In this document: positions 42,101 through 52,258 of the stretch, piece after piece | How the letters are laid out: the number at the start of each line of letters is the position of its first letter | Position numbering within the stretch: the first letter of the stretch is position 1 | DNA from: Oligoflexales bacterium | GTDB lineage: Bacteria > Myxococcota_A > UBA9042 > DTJE01 | DNA length: 55,924 nt | Assembly (NCBI GenBank): GCA_012840965.1 | Contig: DUVQ01000158.1 | Coordinates: forward strand, 1-55,924 | Direction of reading: 5' to 3' | Program-made: the position numbers and the translations under genes | The notes under the pieces: generated by a model | The model's database searches: none | The model's input: only the letters and a program-made list of their open reading frames with translations | Told to the model about the DNA's origin: nothing

Positions 42101-42766
42101 TTATACCTGCATCATGGCTTCAAAGGCCTTTTTTAGCGTCCTGAACGCTTGGCCTCTGTGCGACAGCCTGTTTTTTTCAGCTTGGTCAATCTGGGCAAAG
42201 GTCTGCTTGTGGCTTTCCAAGTAAAAAATTGGGTCATACCCAAATCCGCCTTCACCTGCCGGCGCCTGGGCAATCACACCGCTGACGCTGCCAGAAGCGA
42301 CCAAAAGATGACAGTCTTTACCTAGATAGCCAGTACGCACCTGCAAATTAGGGTCTAATCCTTCAAGGCTGGCGACTGGCCAGGTGTTATTAAGAATACA
42401 CACCGCCTGACAAAAAAATGCCGCACTTCTATTGGTTTCACCTGATAAAGCCTCTAGCAGCTTTAAATTATTGGCCTTGTCATTGGCGTCAGGTCCAGCA
42501 TACCTTGCCGAAGATACACCTGGAGCGCCATCAAGTGCGTGCACCAACAGGCCTGAATCGTCGGCCATCACTGGAATCCTAAGCTGTTGCCACACAGCGC
42601 TGGCCTTAATGACGGCGTTTTCTAAAAAGGTGTCCCCTGTTTCCAAGGGAAGCGTCGAAATTCCAAAATCAGCAGGGGAAAGCACCTCTAGTTCCAGTCC
42701 CGCAAGAAGGTTTCCAACTTCTCGAACTTTGCCCCTGTTAAAGGTGGCAAAAACCACCTGTTGCAT
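42101..42766 (-). CDS. rdgB: Non-canonical purine NTP pyrophosphatase (RdgB/HAM1)
   Basis: This house-cleaning enzyme hydrolyses dITP, XTP and dHAPTP to monophosphates to keep them out of DNA. The 221-residue protein has the N-terminal A-T-F-N-R-G-K-V-R-E, D-T-F-L-E-N-A-x-x-K-A, M-A-D-D-S-G-L with the catalytic Asp, G-A-P-G-V-S-S-A-R-Y-A-G, and F-G-Y-D-P-I-F at the substrate pocket, then S-H-R-G-Q-A-F. Its start directly follows the subtilase-gene stop on the other side (42767), though both genes are on the minus strand and the subtilase is upstream. Confidence 0.95.
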   Translation of the reverse strand: MQQVVFATFNRGKVREVGNLLAGLELEVLSPADFGISTLPLETGDTFLENAVIKASAVWQQLRIPVMADDSGLLVHALDGAPGVSSARYAGPDANDKANNLKLLEALSGETNRSAAFFCQAVCILNNTWPVASLEGLDPNLQVRTGYLGKDCHLLVASGSVSGVIAQAPAGEGGFGYDPIFYLESHKQTFAQIDQAEKNRLSHRGQAFRTLKKAFEAMMQV

Positions 42767-45604
42767 CTAGCGCCTCCGCAATTCCAAGGGCATTCGCAAC
42801 CAGATGGATTCATCTTGCCTGGCCTTAAAGTCCACCTTACCAAACCAACTGGCACCTTGTGGCGCTGCCAGGGGCATCTTGTCTGTCTTGACCTCTAAAG
42901 TCGCAGGCGATTGAGGCAAAAGCCTGACTAGCTGGTTACCGTCGACCTTGCCCTCAAGCTTGACAGGCGCCTTCCAAAAGTGGCGAACGGTGAACTTCAC
43001 AGGAACATTGGGACCACCTTCGTGTCCACGAGCGGCGTTGATCTCAAGCTTGAACCGCTGGTTTCCAGTGCCCCTGTTGTCAACCCTCACTACAGTTCTT
43101 GGGTTGGAAAAACCGGTTTGCACAACTGCCTTACCGTTTGAATCCAAGACGTTAACGGCGATGTCGGTAAAGCGGCTCCAATTTTCGGGTGAAATTTCAA
43201 GCTCCAATTCAACCGAACGGTACTCATCCGAGATGTAAAACTCATGGACCAACAACTTCTGATCGATGGAGCGCTCAAAGCTGGAAAACACGCCTGAAAG
43301 TTCGCCTTGGACTTGGCCAATAAATGGCTCAGGCATGTTATTCATAACCTCGGTTCTGAAACCAGGTGCTTGGCCAGCAGCTCCATGAAGGGCGTCTACT
43401 GGCTTGGCTGACAAGCTAAAAAACTTGATTTCAACGTCCACTGCTGCTGCTTTTGGTGCCGCGGGCTGGACATAAAGGATGAACTCACCAACACCCATCC
43501 TGGGCATATCGGTGATTACCGCGTTAACTGACCTGCCAGCAGGACCAGAGATGACGGCATCCCCAAAGTCAAACCTGTGACCGCTGCCATCAAACATCAA
43601 AGCAAGCACCTCGGAAGCTTTGTCAGCCGATTTACAGGAAATCGTCATCGTGGTGGTGTTGGAAGGCAAAGCAAAAGGAATTCTGACAAGGCCAGCTGGA
43701 TTAACCGTCACCCGTTTAAGGGAAATCGTTGAAACGCCATCCACATGTGGCGCTGGATATGGAGTTACCACACTGACTGGAATGGTAAACGAGGTCTGTC
43801 CAGGGCCGGTGCCTTTGATTAAGGCCACATGAACCCCAGGATTGCTGACCTTTGTCCTGTCCACGTAGTAAGTAAAGCTTGATTTGGCGTTACCCTTTAG
43901 CACCAGTTTTTGCTTTGAAAGCTTCAACCAAGCACTTGAGGTGCTAAGCGCAATCAAAGCCCTTGTGTCGGCCACAGTCTTTGGATCTACAGAAGACAAA
44001 AAGCTCATCGAAACCTGGACTTCCGCTTGGTCAGTAATGGTTGGAGCCCAGCCACCAGCCCTCCAAAAAGAGCCGTTGTTTTTCCTGGCAAGCGTTGAAG
44101 AAGGGGCCTCAATCCTGTACTCAAGCAAAAGCTGCGACAAAGGGTCTTTCAGCCTAGTCTTAAACGCCTTAAGCGCCCCAGCCACATCGATCATCCCTGC
44201 ACCCTGGTCCAAGGCGTTATACCCAGCCAATGGCTTTGCGCTGGCCATAAATGCGGCCTTCAACATCCCGCTGTGCCATTTTCCAAACTCGGGGTCCTTC
44301 ATGGAGGCTGACAAAACCAAAGCTGCGGCTCCGGCCACCTCTGGGGCCGCCATTGAGGTGCCCCTAAACACGTCACCTTGCTGGAAGTATGGAACTGATG
44401 ACGAGGCTATCCCTGGGGCCACCACATCTGGCTTTGCAATTTCCCCACCTCGCCCTGAAAAAGCGAACATCTCGTCTCGTTGCAGCTTTGCCCCAAAAAT
44501 ATCTGCAGCGTTTAGCTTTGACAGCGCCGCACCTACAGATAACGTGGTCGAGGCGGCACCTGGAGAACCTGAACTCGAAAGACCTGGACCATCGTTACCA
44601 TTTGATAACACTACTAAAACATTGGGGTTTTCCCGGGCAAATCGATTCAAGAACTCTTCAATATCATTGGCTCCTTCCTGGCCTGAACCAACACCGTAGC
44701 TCATGTTTACAACGACTGGGACCTTATGCTTGCTGGCCCATCGCCCAACAAATTCATAGGCCCTTTTCATGCTGCCTGTTACAGTGGCACCCCCTGAAAG
44801 GGCGCTATTGCCGATTTTTAAGGACATTACCTTGGCACCAGGGGCTATACCGTTGTAGCCCTTTTCGCCATGGATGTTGTAGCCAGCAGCAATACCTGCA
44901 ACATGGGTCCCGTGACTGGCGGTAACCATGTGTAGTTCGACTTCCCTAGGCTCTTGGACCTTGTCGTCCAAGTGCGCAGAAACGGTAACTCTAGGCAGAT
45001 CCTTGGCGGGGTCTCCTGAAAACAGAGTCACATAATCAAAAGTCTCTTCATAGGAGCCGATGACCGGCTCATCAGCCAGATTACGGTCACCGTTGCGATC
45101 AATCACAATCCGCCACTTGCCATCCGCGTTTTTGTACACCAACACTGAAAAGACGCCATCTGTTCTGCCATCTCTGTCAAGATCTGGAGCCCCTGACCCA
45201 GCAAACTGCGCCTCACGAATCGCTCCCAAAAAAGCGCCTGATTCCGCTGAAAAACCGGTGATTTTGTCAACCCCTTTTACCCATGAATCCCCAGCTCGCC
45301 AGGCTTCCTTGCCATCAAAAGTGGCCCTTTCAAGACGCACAGTCGCCTCACCTGTAAAGTCCCGCGCAACAATCACTTTTGGCTCGCCGCTGGGTGTCTT
45401 TTCGAGGCCTGGCACGCCCATATCCACACCGGTATCCAAAATCGCGATGACTACCCCACGACCATCAAATGCAGGATTAGCCTTAAGAAAACTATCCGCA
45501 CCAATGGTGCGAGAATCCATGAAGCCACCTGTTGTGGCGATTGCACTTGAGGCGAACACAACTGTGGCCAAAAGAATCATGGGAACAAAAGAAAATCGAT
45601 GCAT
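42767..45604 (-). CDS. Secreted S8 family serine protease (subtilase)
   Basis: 945 residues with a signal peptide (hydrophobic V-P-M-I-L-L-A-T-V-V-F-A ending near A-I-A). The catalytic triad is Asp57 in I-L-D-T-G-V-D, His231 in H-G-T-H-V-A-G and Ser417 in G-T-S-M-A-A-P. The ~170-residue insert between Asp and His, and ~450 residues after Ser with beta-rich domains, resemble large tripeptidyl-peptidase II-like subtilases. D-R-D-G-R-T-D and D-R-N-G-D-R-N-L segments in the insert could bind calcium. Likely acts outside the inner membrane. The rdgB gene starts right after its stop, so it is in one run with rdgB. Confidence 0.93.
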   Translation of the reverse strand: MHRFSFVPMILLATVVFASSAIATTGGFMDSRTIGADSFLKANPAFDGRGVVIAILDTGVDMGVPGLEKTPSGEPKVIVARDFTGEATVRLERATFDGKEAWRAGDSWVKGVDKITGFSAESGAFLGAIREAQFAGSGAPDLDRDGRTDGVFSVLVYKNADGKWRIVIDRNGDRNLADEPVIGSYEETFDYVTLFSGDPAKDLPRVTVSAHLDDKVQEPREVELHMVTASHGTHVAGIAAGYNIHGEKGYNGIAPGAKVMSLKIGNSALSGGATVTGSMKRAYEFVGRWASKHKVPVVVNMSYGVGSGQEGANDIEEFLNRFARENPNVLVVLSNGNDGPGLSSSGSPGAASTTLSVGAALSKLNAADIFGAKLQRDEMFAFSGRGGEIAKPDVVAPGIASSSVPYFQQGDVFRGTSMAAPEVAGAAALVLSASMKDPEFGKWHSGMLKAAFMASAKPLAGYNALDQGAGMIDVAGALKAFKTRLKDPLSQLLLEYRIEAPSSTLARKNNGSFWRAGGWAPTITDQAEVQVSMSFLSSVDPKTVADTRALIALSTSSAWLKLSKQKLVLKGNAKSSFTYYVDRTKVSNPGVHVALIKGTGPGQTSFTIPVSVVTPYPAPHVDGVSTISLKRVTVNPAGLVRIPFALPSNTTTMTISCKSADKASEVLALMFDGSGHRFDFGDAVISGPAGRSVNAVITDMPRMGVGEFILYVQPAAPKAAAVDVEIKFFSLSAKPVDALHGAAGQAPGFRTEVMNNMPEPFIGQVQGELSGVFSSFERSIDQKLLVHEFYISDEYRSVELELEISPENWSRFTDIAVNVLDSNGKAVVQTGFSNPRTVVRVDNRGTGNQRFKLEINAARGHEGGPNVPVKFTVRHFWKAPVKLEGKVDGNQLVRLLPQSPATLEVKTDKMPLAAPQGASWFGKVDFKARQDESIWLRMPLELRRR

Positions 45605-45690
45605 GTATCCCCCTAATCAACGCGCCGCTATTGTACCTCAAGTAAGTGCAGCCGGTTTAAAATCGGGGATGTAGTTTTAGAAAATCAAAA

Positions 45691-46800
45691 TCAGAACGGG
45701 GTGAAGTAGGTTCCGCGGTTAGCAAGAGCCTGAAGCTTTTCCTTGACCGCCTCAAAATCGACCTGATCTGCCACGTCCTTCATTTCCTTCAGACGAGCAA
45801 GCACTCTGGCCCTGATGGCACCTTCATATTTGACAGCATGTGTCTTGGAAATCGGGGTGATATCAATTTCCATGAGGTCCTTGCTATCAGCCAAGAAAGC
45901 CTCGCCTGACCCAACCGGCAACAAAGCGTACTGCATGCCGCCGTTTACTGGTCTTGGATTATCAATGTCAATCCTGGAAATCCAAGTTCCCTTCAGCCAG
46001 CGGACACCCTCTTTATCCAAGGGTTCAACAAAAATATACTGGCTTTGAGTGTCACCTTCCTCGGTCAACCCACCAACAGCTTCCAAGGTGCTTGCCTCAA
46101 GCGCCAACAAGACGGTGTGGTCATAAATCTGCTTTACCTGTGTGACGAAACGCACCACATCAAAAGCGATATCCCCGTTGAAAATCACGCCCTTAAAGAC
46201 TTGCTCGATGTTGTAGTAGGCCTTTCGATCCAAAAATGTCTTGGTTCTTTTAAGAAACTCGGTCAGTTCCTTTTCAGCCGCGGCCCTGGCCTGAGGGTCC
46301 TTGGCCTCGCTTAAGGCATCATAGACACGGGACAAATCCGCCACGTGATCCATGAACACTTCGAGAATCAGGACGTTACCCTCACCAATCGCCTCTACGC
46401 GAGCATCCTCGGTAAACACCCCAAGGAGATGCTTAGCCTCATTGGTTTTGGAGTTTTCAATACTTCTGCTCTTTAGCATACTGCCGGCCAGTATTCCAAA
46501 GAACAGCGCAAGCACTGCGGCAATAACTATGACCAAGCCGCTTGTCTTTTTGGTGGGCAAGGCCTCGCTTATCGCCGCCAATTCCTCTTCGGTGATGACC
46601 GGAGCGGCCGGCCGTGGAGCTTCCACAGGAGGCTTGGTTTCCGGTACGGTCTCCTTGGGTTTGGGGGCCTCGACTACTGGCTCTTCAGCCGCCCTAGGCT
46701 TGATTCCAAGCTTTGCCTTCAACGCTTCCAATGACTGATCTGGGGCTTCACCGGAAGACGTGTCCTGGGAATCACCGGTCTTCAGAGTATCATCACTCAT
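45691..46800 (-). CDS. Membrane-anchored protein with Pro/Glu-rich cytoplasmic N-terminus
   Basis: 369 residues. The N-terminal ~85 residues are Pro/Glu/Lys-rich and end in a short helix T-E-E-E-L-A-A-I-S-E-A-L. A single membrane helix (G-L-V-I-V-I-A-A-V-L-A-L-F-F-G-I-L-A-G) follows, then ~250 residues of mostly helical sequence, so it is a type-II-like bitopic protein with an extracytoplasmic domain. A GAGGAACA-type ribosome site precedes the ATG at 46800. No family recognised. It may belong with the outer-membrane-type gene upstream, from which it is 164 bases away. Confidence 0.75.
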   Translation of the reverse strand: MSDDTLKTGDSQDTSSGEAPDQSLEALKAKLGIKPRAAEEPVVEAPKPKETVPETKPPVEAPRPAAPVITEEELAAISEALPTKKTSGLVIVIAAVLALFFGILAGSMLKSRSIENSKTNEAKHLLGVFTEDARVEAIGEGNVLILEVFMDHVADLSRVYDALSEAKDPQARAAAEKELTEFLKRTKTFLDRKAYYNIEQVFKGVIFNGDIAFDVVRFVTQVKQIYDHTVLLALEASTLEAVGGLTEEGDTQSQYIFVEPLDKEGVRWLKGTWISRIDIDNPRPVNGGMQYALLPVGSGEAFLADSKDLMEIDITPISKTHAVKYEGAIRARVLARLKEMKDVADQVDFEAVKEKLQALANRGTYFTPF

Positions 46801-46964
46801 GTTTGTTCCTCCTGGCCGTGGGTACGGTCACTAATCCATAGCAGTTTCGCCTGAAGAGCGGTTGTTTGCAAGGGGTGAGATCGCAAACAACTCAAAATCA
46901 CCATGTTGGTTGAGTTTTTTGGTGTAAAGATCAGCGCCCAATCATTGTCCAGGGTTGGCTAGAA

Positions 46965-48815
46965 CTAAAAGGTCAGGTCCAGCAAGGCTCGGATTTTATA
47001 GATTGAGCCAAGGGAATCGCCAAATGCGTCGTTAAATGCAGCGCCAGGCCTGGCTAGACCACCTTGCAGACCAATCCTGAAGGCAAATGGCCCCCACACT
47101 TTTGGTGTTGTATAGCTGATTCCAGCGTCAATCTCATAGCCGATGTCTTTCGAGGGTTTTCCACCTCTGTAACCGACCGGATATCCACCAAGCGTGATGT
47201 TGGAGTTAAATGGATCGGAAACGTAGGCAAGTGCCCTAGCCCACAAAAAGGCGACTCTGATGTCCAGGCCCTTGGCGGCCGTAATTTTGATGCGTGGATA
47301 CAGGTAAAAGGCGTTAGTAACAGCGCCATTGGTAATCGCCAAGTCATACCCCTTGGATGGGCGGCCTTGCAAGGAGGGGTCGGTCACACGATGGGCAGAC
47401 CAAGCAGTGGTGCGCCCAAGCAGTTCTGGGAACAAAATCATCCCGACCTTGTAGTCAGGGTCAAAGGAAAAAGCCCTAGATAAGCCATCTTCACGGTCAG
47501 CATCACCTGAGGCCAACCCAAGCTCAAGTCCTGGAATGATTCTGTACTTTGGGACCTCGACTTCGGCTCTGGCTGCAAGACCCCATGCAAGCACATCCAC
47601 GCCCTTTTTGGCTCGTTCACCCAAGAAGGCATCTGTTTTTCCAACTTGGAGCGCCCCTTCTGCAGCGACGTTTAGGCGCACTCCAGCAGACCCAAGGGCA
47701 ACGCTATGGCTGGTAAACGCATCAAAAGCCATGACTTCAAGGCGGTCTTTGTTGGCGTATTTTTGATTACGATATGCAATGTAAACACCGGTAAACATGT
47801 CATATTTTTCTTCGATGACGTTTCCATTCCAATACAAAGCACCAACACCCTGCCATGCCAAGTCACCATCGATTAACGAGGCGTGATCGTCGCTAAATAC
47901 CAAGTCTGCAGCTAATGACAGGTATAAATTCTTGGCAAAAAGCGAATCGTCGAAAAAGGCGCCTGGCTTCATGGTCCACTGAACGCGCTCAACTCGGTCA
48001 CCAAGCATTGAATCGGCGAAGGCCTCCAGGTCGTCCTCACCGTTGTTGGCAACTAGACCAAGGCCCCAATGAGAGTGCATCTGTCCCACTCGCAAGTTTC
48101 CAACTGGGGCATGCCATTCAAGATAAAGTTCGCGCAAAGTAGAACGGGATGTGAAGCGCTTTTCATGGCGAGGCACCAAAAGTATATCTGCCGAGGCATT
48201 GGTGGTATCACCAGCCAGTTGACCAGCCAAAATGTCGACATTAGCAACGATATCCACGCTTTTTGAAACAGCTAAAGTCGGACGAATGCGCAGACGATGG
48301 TCCAAAATCTTGTTCAGGCCATCACGAGCTCCAGTTTCATCCATGGCAAATCCAGAAGTCATCCCAAAATGCACCCAGTAATAGCCATCAAGCTTTAACT
48401 TTGATGGCTTAGGTTCTTTGGCCACAAGCCCCTCTTCCGGTATCTCGTCGGTCAAGGCCTCGGGGTCGGCTTCAGCTTCAGAGTCGGCGGTTCCTTCGTC
48501 GGTTAGAGCCTGTACTGGCGGCTGGTCAGTCGTGGGCTCGTCCGCTGGTTGTACCGCTGGCTCGTCACTCGTGGGCTCGTCCGCTGGTTGCTCTTCTGGG
48601 TCAACAGCCGGTTCGCCTGCAGGTTCAACGGTGGCATCAGCTGCTGGCGGCTGCGCCTCGGCTTCTGGGGTAACTTCGGCCTCAGGGGTTGAAGCCTCAA
48701 CGACAGGATCTGCCTGGCTTGTGGCTTCCTGAGTAAAACCAGCTTCTGGCAACAAGAGAACTGCCAAAAAAGCCGCAATAGCCACCACCAAAGCACCATT
48801 AACTGATCGAGTCAT
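46965..48815 (-). CDS. Outer-membrane-type beta protein, TIGR04551-like, with acidic Pro-rich linker
   Basis: 616 residues from ATG 48815, with AGGGGG about 4 bases upstream; a longer frame to 48971 is not needed. A clear signal peptide (V-V-A-I-A-A-F-L-A-V-L-L-L-P) is followed by ~110 residues rich in Ala, Pro, Glu and Asp with near-repeats of P-A-D-E-P. The rest alternates hydrophobic and polar residues and ends in an aromatic residue (L-D-L-T-F), as barrel proteins do. L-R-I-R-P-T-L-A-V-S-K-S-V-D-I and W-G-L-G-L-V-A-N-N-G-E-D-D recall a myxobacterial family named TIGR04551. I offer that name from memory only; the beta-barrel character is the firmer claim. Confidence 0.75.
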   Translation of the reverse strand: MTRSVNGALVVAIAAFLAVLLLPEAGFTQEATSQADPVVEASTPEAEVTPEAEAQPPAADATVEPAGEPAVDPEEQPADEPTSDEPAVQPADEPTTDQPPVQALTDEGTADSEAEADPEALTDEIPEEGLVAKEPKPSKLKLDGYYWVHFGMTSGFAMDETGARDGLNKILDHRLRIRPTLAVSKSVDIVANVDILAGQLAGDTTNASADILLVPRHEKRFTSRSTLRELYLEWHAPVGNLRVGQMHSHWGLGLVANNGEDDLEAFADSMLGDRVERVQWTMKPGAFFDDSLFAKNLYLSLAADLVFSDDHASLIDGDLAWQGVGALYWNGNVIEEKYDMFTGVYIAYRNQKYANKDRLEVMAFDAFTSHSVALGSAGVRLNVAAEGALQVGKTDAFLGERAKKGVDVLAWGLAARAEVEVPKYRIIPGLELGLASGDADREDGLSRAFSFDPDYKVGMILFPELLGRTTAWSAHRVTDPSLQGRPSKGYDLAITNGAVTNAFYLYPRIKITAAKGLDIRVAFLWARALAYVSDPFNSNITLGGYPVGYRGGKPSKDIGYEIDAGISYTTPKVWGPFAFRIGLQGGLARPGAAFNDAFGDSLGSIYKIRALLDLTF

Positions 48816-49187
48816 ATCGCCCCCTGACGGGAAAAACACATGATAGTTCTGGATGGCAAGTACACCACCCCGTCCGGGCGTTTTAGCGAACTTAAGAAGG
48901 CCCGTCAAGTCCCTAATTTTGCCCAAAATCACCGCCATAATCGGTTCTGCTTTGCTGGCCGTAAGGGCCACAACGGATGCTTTGCGAAGAGGCCATCTTA
49001 GCTTTTTGTCCTGTTTTCATTGTGTTCACCTGCTGTTTGACGCCAGATTATCTGTTGACAAGGCCCAAACGCTCTGGCCCAATAGGCAACGATGGCTGGT
49101 AGTAGCGGTGGCTGCCCGAAGTACGGTTCTGCATCCGATGGTAGGGACTCAGAATGCCACACGACGCGCTGACAAGGGAGGAATACG
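48816..49187. other. Divergent intergenic region
   Basis: 372 bases between two divergent genes. It must hold both promoters but no clear -35/-10 pair stands out. A short G/C hairpin-like segment (GGCC, four bases, GGCC) lies near 48957-48971. No gene is supported. Confidence 0.55.
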
Positions 49188-50330
49188 ATGTCTGGCAACT
49201 TTGATTCCAAAGTAATTTCGATGGTACAGCAGGCCCCTCAGGACATTCGCGAAGCCTACATGCGACTGGTCCAAAATGACAATGACGGTGTTTTGAGGCT
49301 TTGCCCCGATCTTGTCAGCAAATATGGGGATAGCGAGGATAGTTGGGGTGGTACGGCAGCAGCATGGCTGGCTTTCGCGCTCAGCATGGACGATCAATTT
49401 AAACGGTCGCTGGAAATCTGCAAATTGGCTGACGAGCTTGGCTGGAACATTGCTGGCGCTTGGTACCGCTACGCCGCCGAGATGAATTCTGCGGATCAAC
49501 TTGATTACGTGGACCGGGCATTTACTGCGGCCACAACCGCGATTGAATTCTTTGTTGAGCACGAGTCATTTCGCTACATCGGATTTACTGGGCGTCATCT
49601 GGCAAATTATGGTAAGCAAATCGCAGGTTTAACGTGCAGGAACACGGACGGAACGCCACGACAGGCTGAAGAGTGGGAGTGGGCACGCGCCCGGTCGGCT
49701 GCACTGCTTGGAATCCACGGGTTATATCTTGCAGTGGCTATCAACGGAGAGCTGGACGACGGGTTGGTCGAGGAGCTAAAACCGCTACGCCGCTTGGCAG
49801 CACAGTTTGGGGTCCGTGAAGCGGACCTCGGCTTTATGAAAGACGAGGACGCGGTCGAGGCGATTTTTGCAAAGGCACCCTTTAAAGATCGTACTCTTTC
49901 GAGAATCGCTATCAGCCAACTTTGGAACTTGGCGGTGGATGCTCGCAGAAACGAAGACCGTCTCCTTGCGGATGAGTATTTTCAAAGGTGTCTTGAGGTC
50001 GAGATTCTTGACCGGACTCCTGAAGACGATGCGTATCGAGGGTTTGTGCTTTACAATCGTTCGATCAACTTGTTGATGCATTATGAACTTGAGGGTGAAA
50101 ATACTTACCCCGAGGAACTTCAATCAGTTGTCCGAACAATCGTGAAAGGCTGGCGGGAGTTCATCCAACTTTACGATGCCTTGCCACCGGGGTATGCGGC
50201 CGATTTTAGTTCACGAAGTCGCTTTGACGCGGCACAGGCTCTTCAGGCCGCTGCTAACGACCCGTTGATGGGACTCACATTCATGAAGCTTAAAGATGGC
50301 ACGCTGGTTCCCGGCACGATACCCCATTGA
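49188..50330 (+). CDS. Helical repeat-like protein of unknown function
   Basis: 380 residues from ATG 49188, with GGGAGGA about 7 bases upstream. The sequence is rich in Ala, Leu and Glu with amphipathic helices such as S-W-G-G-T-A-A-A-W-L-A-F-A-L and A-D-E-Y-F-Q-R-C-L-E-V-E, in the style of tetratricopeptide repeats, though I cannot define a clean repeat. No signal peptide, so cytoplasmic. It stands alone between two minus-strand operons and its codon use looks higher in GC than its neighbours, which could reflect transfer; that is an impression, not a count. Confidence 0.72.
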   Translation: MSGNFDSKVISMVQQAPQDIREAYMRLVQNDNDGVLRLCPDLVSKYGDSEDSWGGTAAAWLAFALSMDDQFKRSLEICKLADELGWNIAGAWYRYAAEMNSADQLDYVDRAFTAATTAIEFFVEHESFRYIGFTGRHLANYGKQIAGLTCRNTDGTPRQAEEWEWARARSAALLGIHGLYLAVAINGELDDGLVEELKPLRRLAAQFGVREADLGFMKDEDAVEAIFAKAPFKDRTLSRIAISQLWNLAVDARRNEDRLLADEYFQRCLEVEILDRTPEDDAYRGFVLYNRSINLLMHYELEGENTYPEELQSVVRTIVKGWREFIQLYDALPPGYAADFSSRSRFDAAQALQAAANDPLMGLTFMKLKDGTLVPGTIPH

Positions 50331-50454
50331 ACAGGCGGCGTTTGGACTAATCTAGCGGCGTTTTGATTATTTAAGACAAAGCCTTATCTTTTCAGGCGAT
50401 TGTACTTAATTATTCGTGTTTGATTTTGAACTGATTCGATTGATAAAGGGCGCA

Positions 50455-52254
50455 TTACTGGGTCTTTGGGATCGGGCGTCTTAAATCTGTGACATCACAC
50501 CATCTGTTGGTTTCTGGATATCCATCTTCTTTCCAAAACACATCCTGAGGGGTAAACGAGCTTCCAACGATGTCTGTGTAAGCCGAGTCAAACTCACGAT
50601 TTTCCATTTTGGCCAGCTCGTAAGCCTCCCTGGTTTCAGGATCAAGACGGTCCCTTTGTTCGGGGGTGACAGTCCTTGCCCACTGAAGGGTTTCCGAAGA
50701 TACAGGGCAACTAATGATGCCTAGGCCAAAGAGCAAGAAAAGGCTGGCCATAAAGGAAGCTGTGAACGCCCAAGGACGCATCCTTCTTTTTTGCAAGGCC
50801 TTGGCAGTCCTGGGAGTTGGCTGAAGTCTGGTCGGCGTTCCATGGCCAATTGCTATTAACGCAAAAGCTAGGCCAGCAGCTACGATAGACACCATGATTG
50901 GACTCCAGTGTGCACCCGCGGTGCTCCTGCCTGGAATATGCCAAGGTGAAAAAAGATAGCCAACAATCGAGGGCAGGTGGGCCTCGGAAAACAAAAGTGG
51001 GACATTGAGCTGCCAAATAGGGGAAGGCAGCCTGAAATCGTGATAAGGAAAAGTCCAGGAAGTGGCAAGATTCACAAACCATCCCACAACGAGGCCAGCT
51101 GCTCCAAAACCAACGATTCCACGACCTAGCGCAGAACCTGACTTCATGAGGCTTGCAATTGCATAGGCAAACCCCCAGGCAAGCCATGGAAACACAGCAA
51201 GGATATGGCGATGAAATGCCATGTCGTCGACGTTGGAGCGGCCCCAGATCGTCGCAAAGCCTAAAACCGCGAAAATGACACCAAATCCTGTAATGGCGGT
51301 CCACTGCAGGTGTTTTTTGGAAAGGGCGTGAATTAGACCAATAACGCCAATTATGGTCCATGGGGCGGTTGTAAATATGCCGTGGCGAGATCCGACAAGG
51401 GTGCGCTTTAGGGCCTCGAAGGAAAAACCAAGGTTGGAGGATGTATGGCGTTGGCCGGCGTCAATCAGGAAGGAATATGCCGTTGTAAATGGGCCACCAA
51501 ACAGCACTGTGTTGTATATGAGCAAGGCGCCAAGGGGTACTGAAAAACCAGCGGCCCACGTGAGTGCGAAGCGCCACGGGTGGTCGCCCTGAATTAAACG
51601 ACGTCCCCATTCAATTAGCGCCACCACAAAGCCATAGACAAAGAAGGCATAGTTGGTGACTCCGGCGGTACCAAGCAAGAGGCCGGCAAGCAGCGCAAAG
51701 ACAAAGCCGCCAGAAGCCAACGCCCAGCCAAGCATCAAAAAGGCTACCGCCAAGGGGTAGTCCTGAAACATCCCGGAGTATGTGTGAATTGGCGATGCCA
51801 GCAGCATGGTGATAACTGCAAGGGCCGCTGCCCTCTGCCCAATTGAAGCGCCCCACCTTCTAAACAGCACGAATCCTGCGCCAACCAAGGGCAATCCAAC
51901 GGTCAAAAGCCCCAAAATCATGGCTGTCCAATGAAAAGGTAGGCGAATCCCGCCTGCTATTTTGGAAATCAAGGCATAAACTGGTATCCCAAACCAGCTA
52001 TTGCCAGGGGCTTTTTGCAAGTAGGGCACGCCATCTTTAGCGGCCATATCAACTATTGAGTGCTTTGGGCCAGTGCGACAAAGAACGGGTGCCAAGCTCC
52101 AAGTGCCGTAGTGGACGTATGAATGAATGGCATAAACACGACCGGCTGAGTTGGCCTCGTGAAAGACGGTCAGGGCATACCTGTTAGGCAGCAAAATCGC
52201 CACGGCGCAAAGCGCAATGGCTAGGCTAAAGATGATGGTGTTGGTTTTGTTCAA
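50455..52254 (-). CDS. Polytopic membrane protein, GT-C glycosyltransferase-like
   Basis: 599 residues with about eleven to twelve hydrophobic segments and a ~80-residue soluble C-terminus. The first periplasmic loop, after helix 1, reads Y-G-T-W-S-L-A-P-V-L-C and later D-M-A-A-K-D-G-V-P-Y-L-Q-K-A-P-G, reminiscent of the Asp-bearing first loop and the K-x-P-G of GT-C enzymes (dolichyl-phosphate mannosyltransferase-like). That group transfers sugars from polyprenyl phosphate on the outer face of the membrane. It begins four bases after the RuBisCO-like gene and is the last gene of that operon. Substrate unknown. Confidence 0.75.
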   Translation of the reverse strand: MNKTNTIIFSLAIALCAVAILLPNRYALTVFHEANSAGRVYAIHSYVHYGTWSLAPVLCRTGPKHSIVDMAAKDGVPYLQKAPGNSWFGIPVYALISKIAGGIRLPFHWTAMILGLLTVGLPLVGAGFVLFRRWGASIGQRAAALAVITMLLASPIHTYSGMFQDYPLAVAFLMLGWALASGGFVFALLAGLLLGTAGVTNYAFFVYGFVVALIEWGRRLIQGDHPWRFALTWAAGFSVPLGALLIYNTVLFGGPFTTAYSFLIDAGQRHTSSNLGFSFEALKRTLVGSRHGIFTTAPWTIIGVIGLIHALSKKHLQWTAITGFGVIFAVLGFATIWGRSNVDDMAFHRHILAVFPWLAWGFAYAIASLMKSGSALGRGIVGFGAAGLVVGWFVNLATSWTFPYHDFRLPSPIWQLNVPLLFSEAHLPSIVGYLFSPWHIPGRSTAGAHWSPIMVSIVAAGLAFALIAIGHGTPTRLQPTPRTAKALQKRRMRPWAFTASFMASLFLLFGLGIISCPVSSETLQWARTVTPEQRDRLDPETREAYELAKMENREFDSAYTDIVGSSFTPQDVFWKEDGYPETNRWCDVTDLRRPIPKTQ

Positions 52255-52258
52255 TCAA

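Noticed and set aside
43884-44699. 271-residue plus-strand open frame inside the subtilase gene
   Set aside because: It lies opposite the catalytic domain, has low-complexity Ser/Ala/Pro composition and no domain; the minus strand has an intact subtilase triad.
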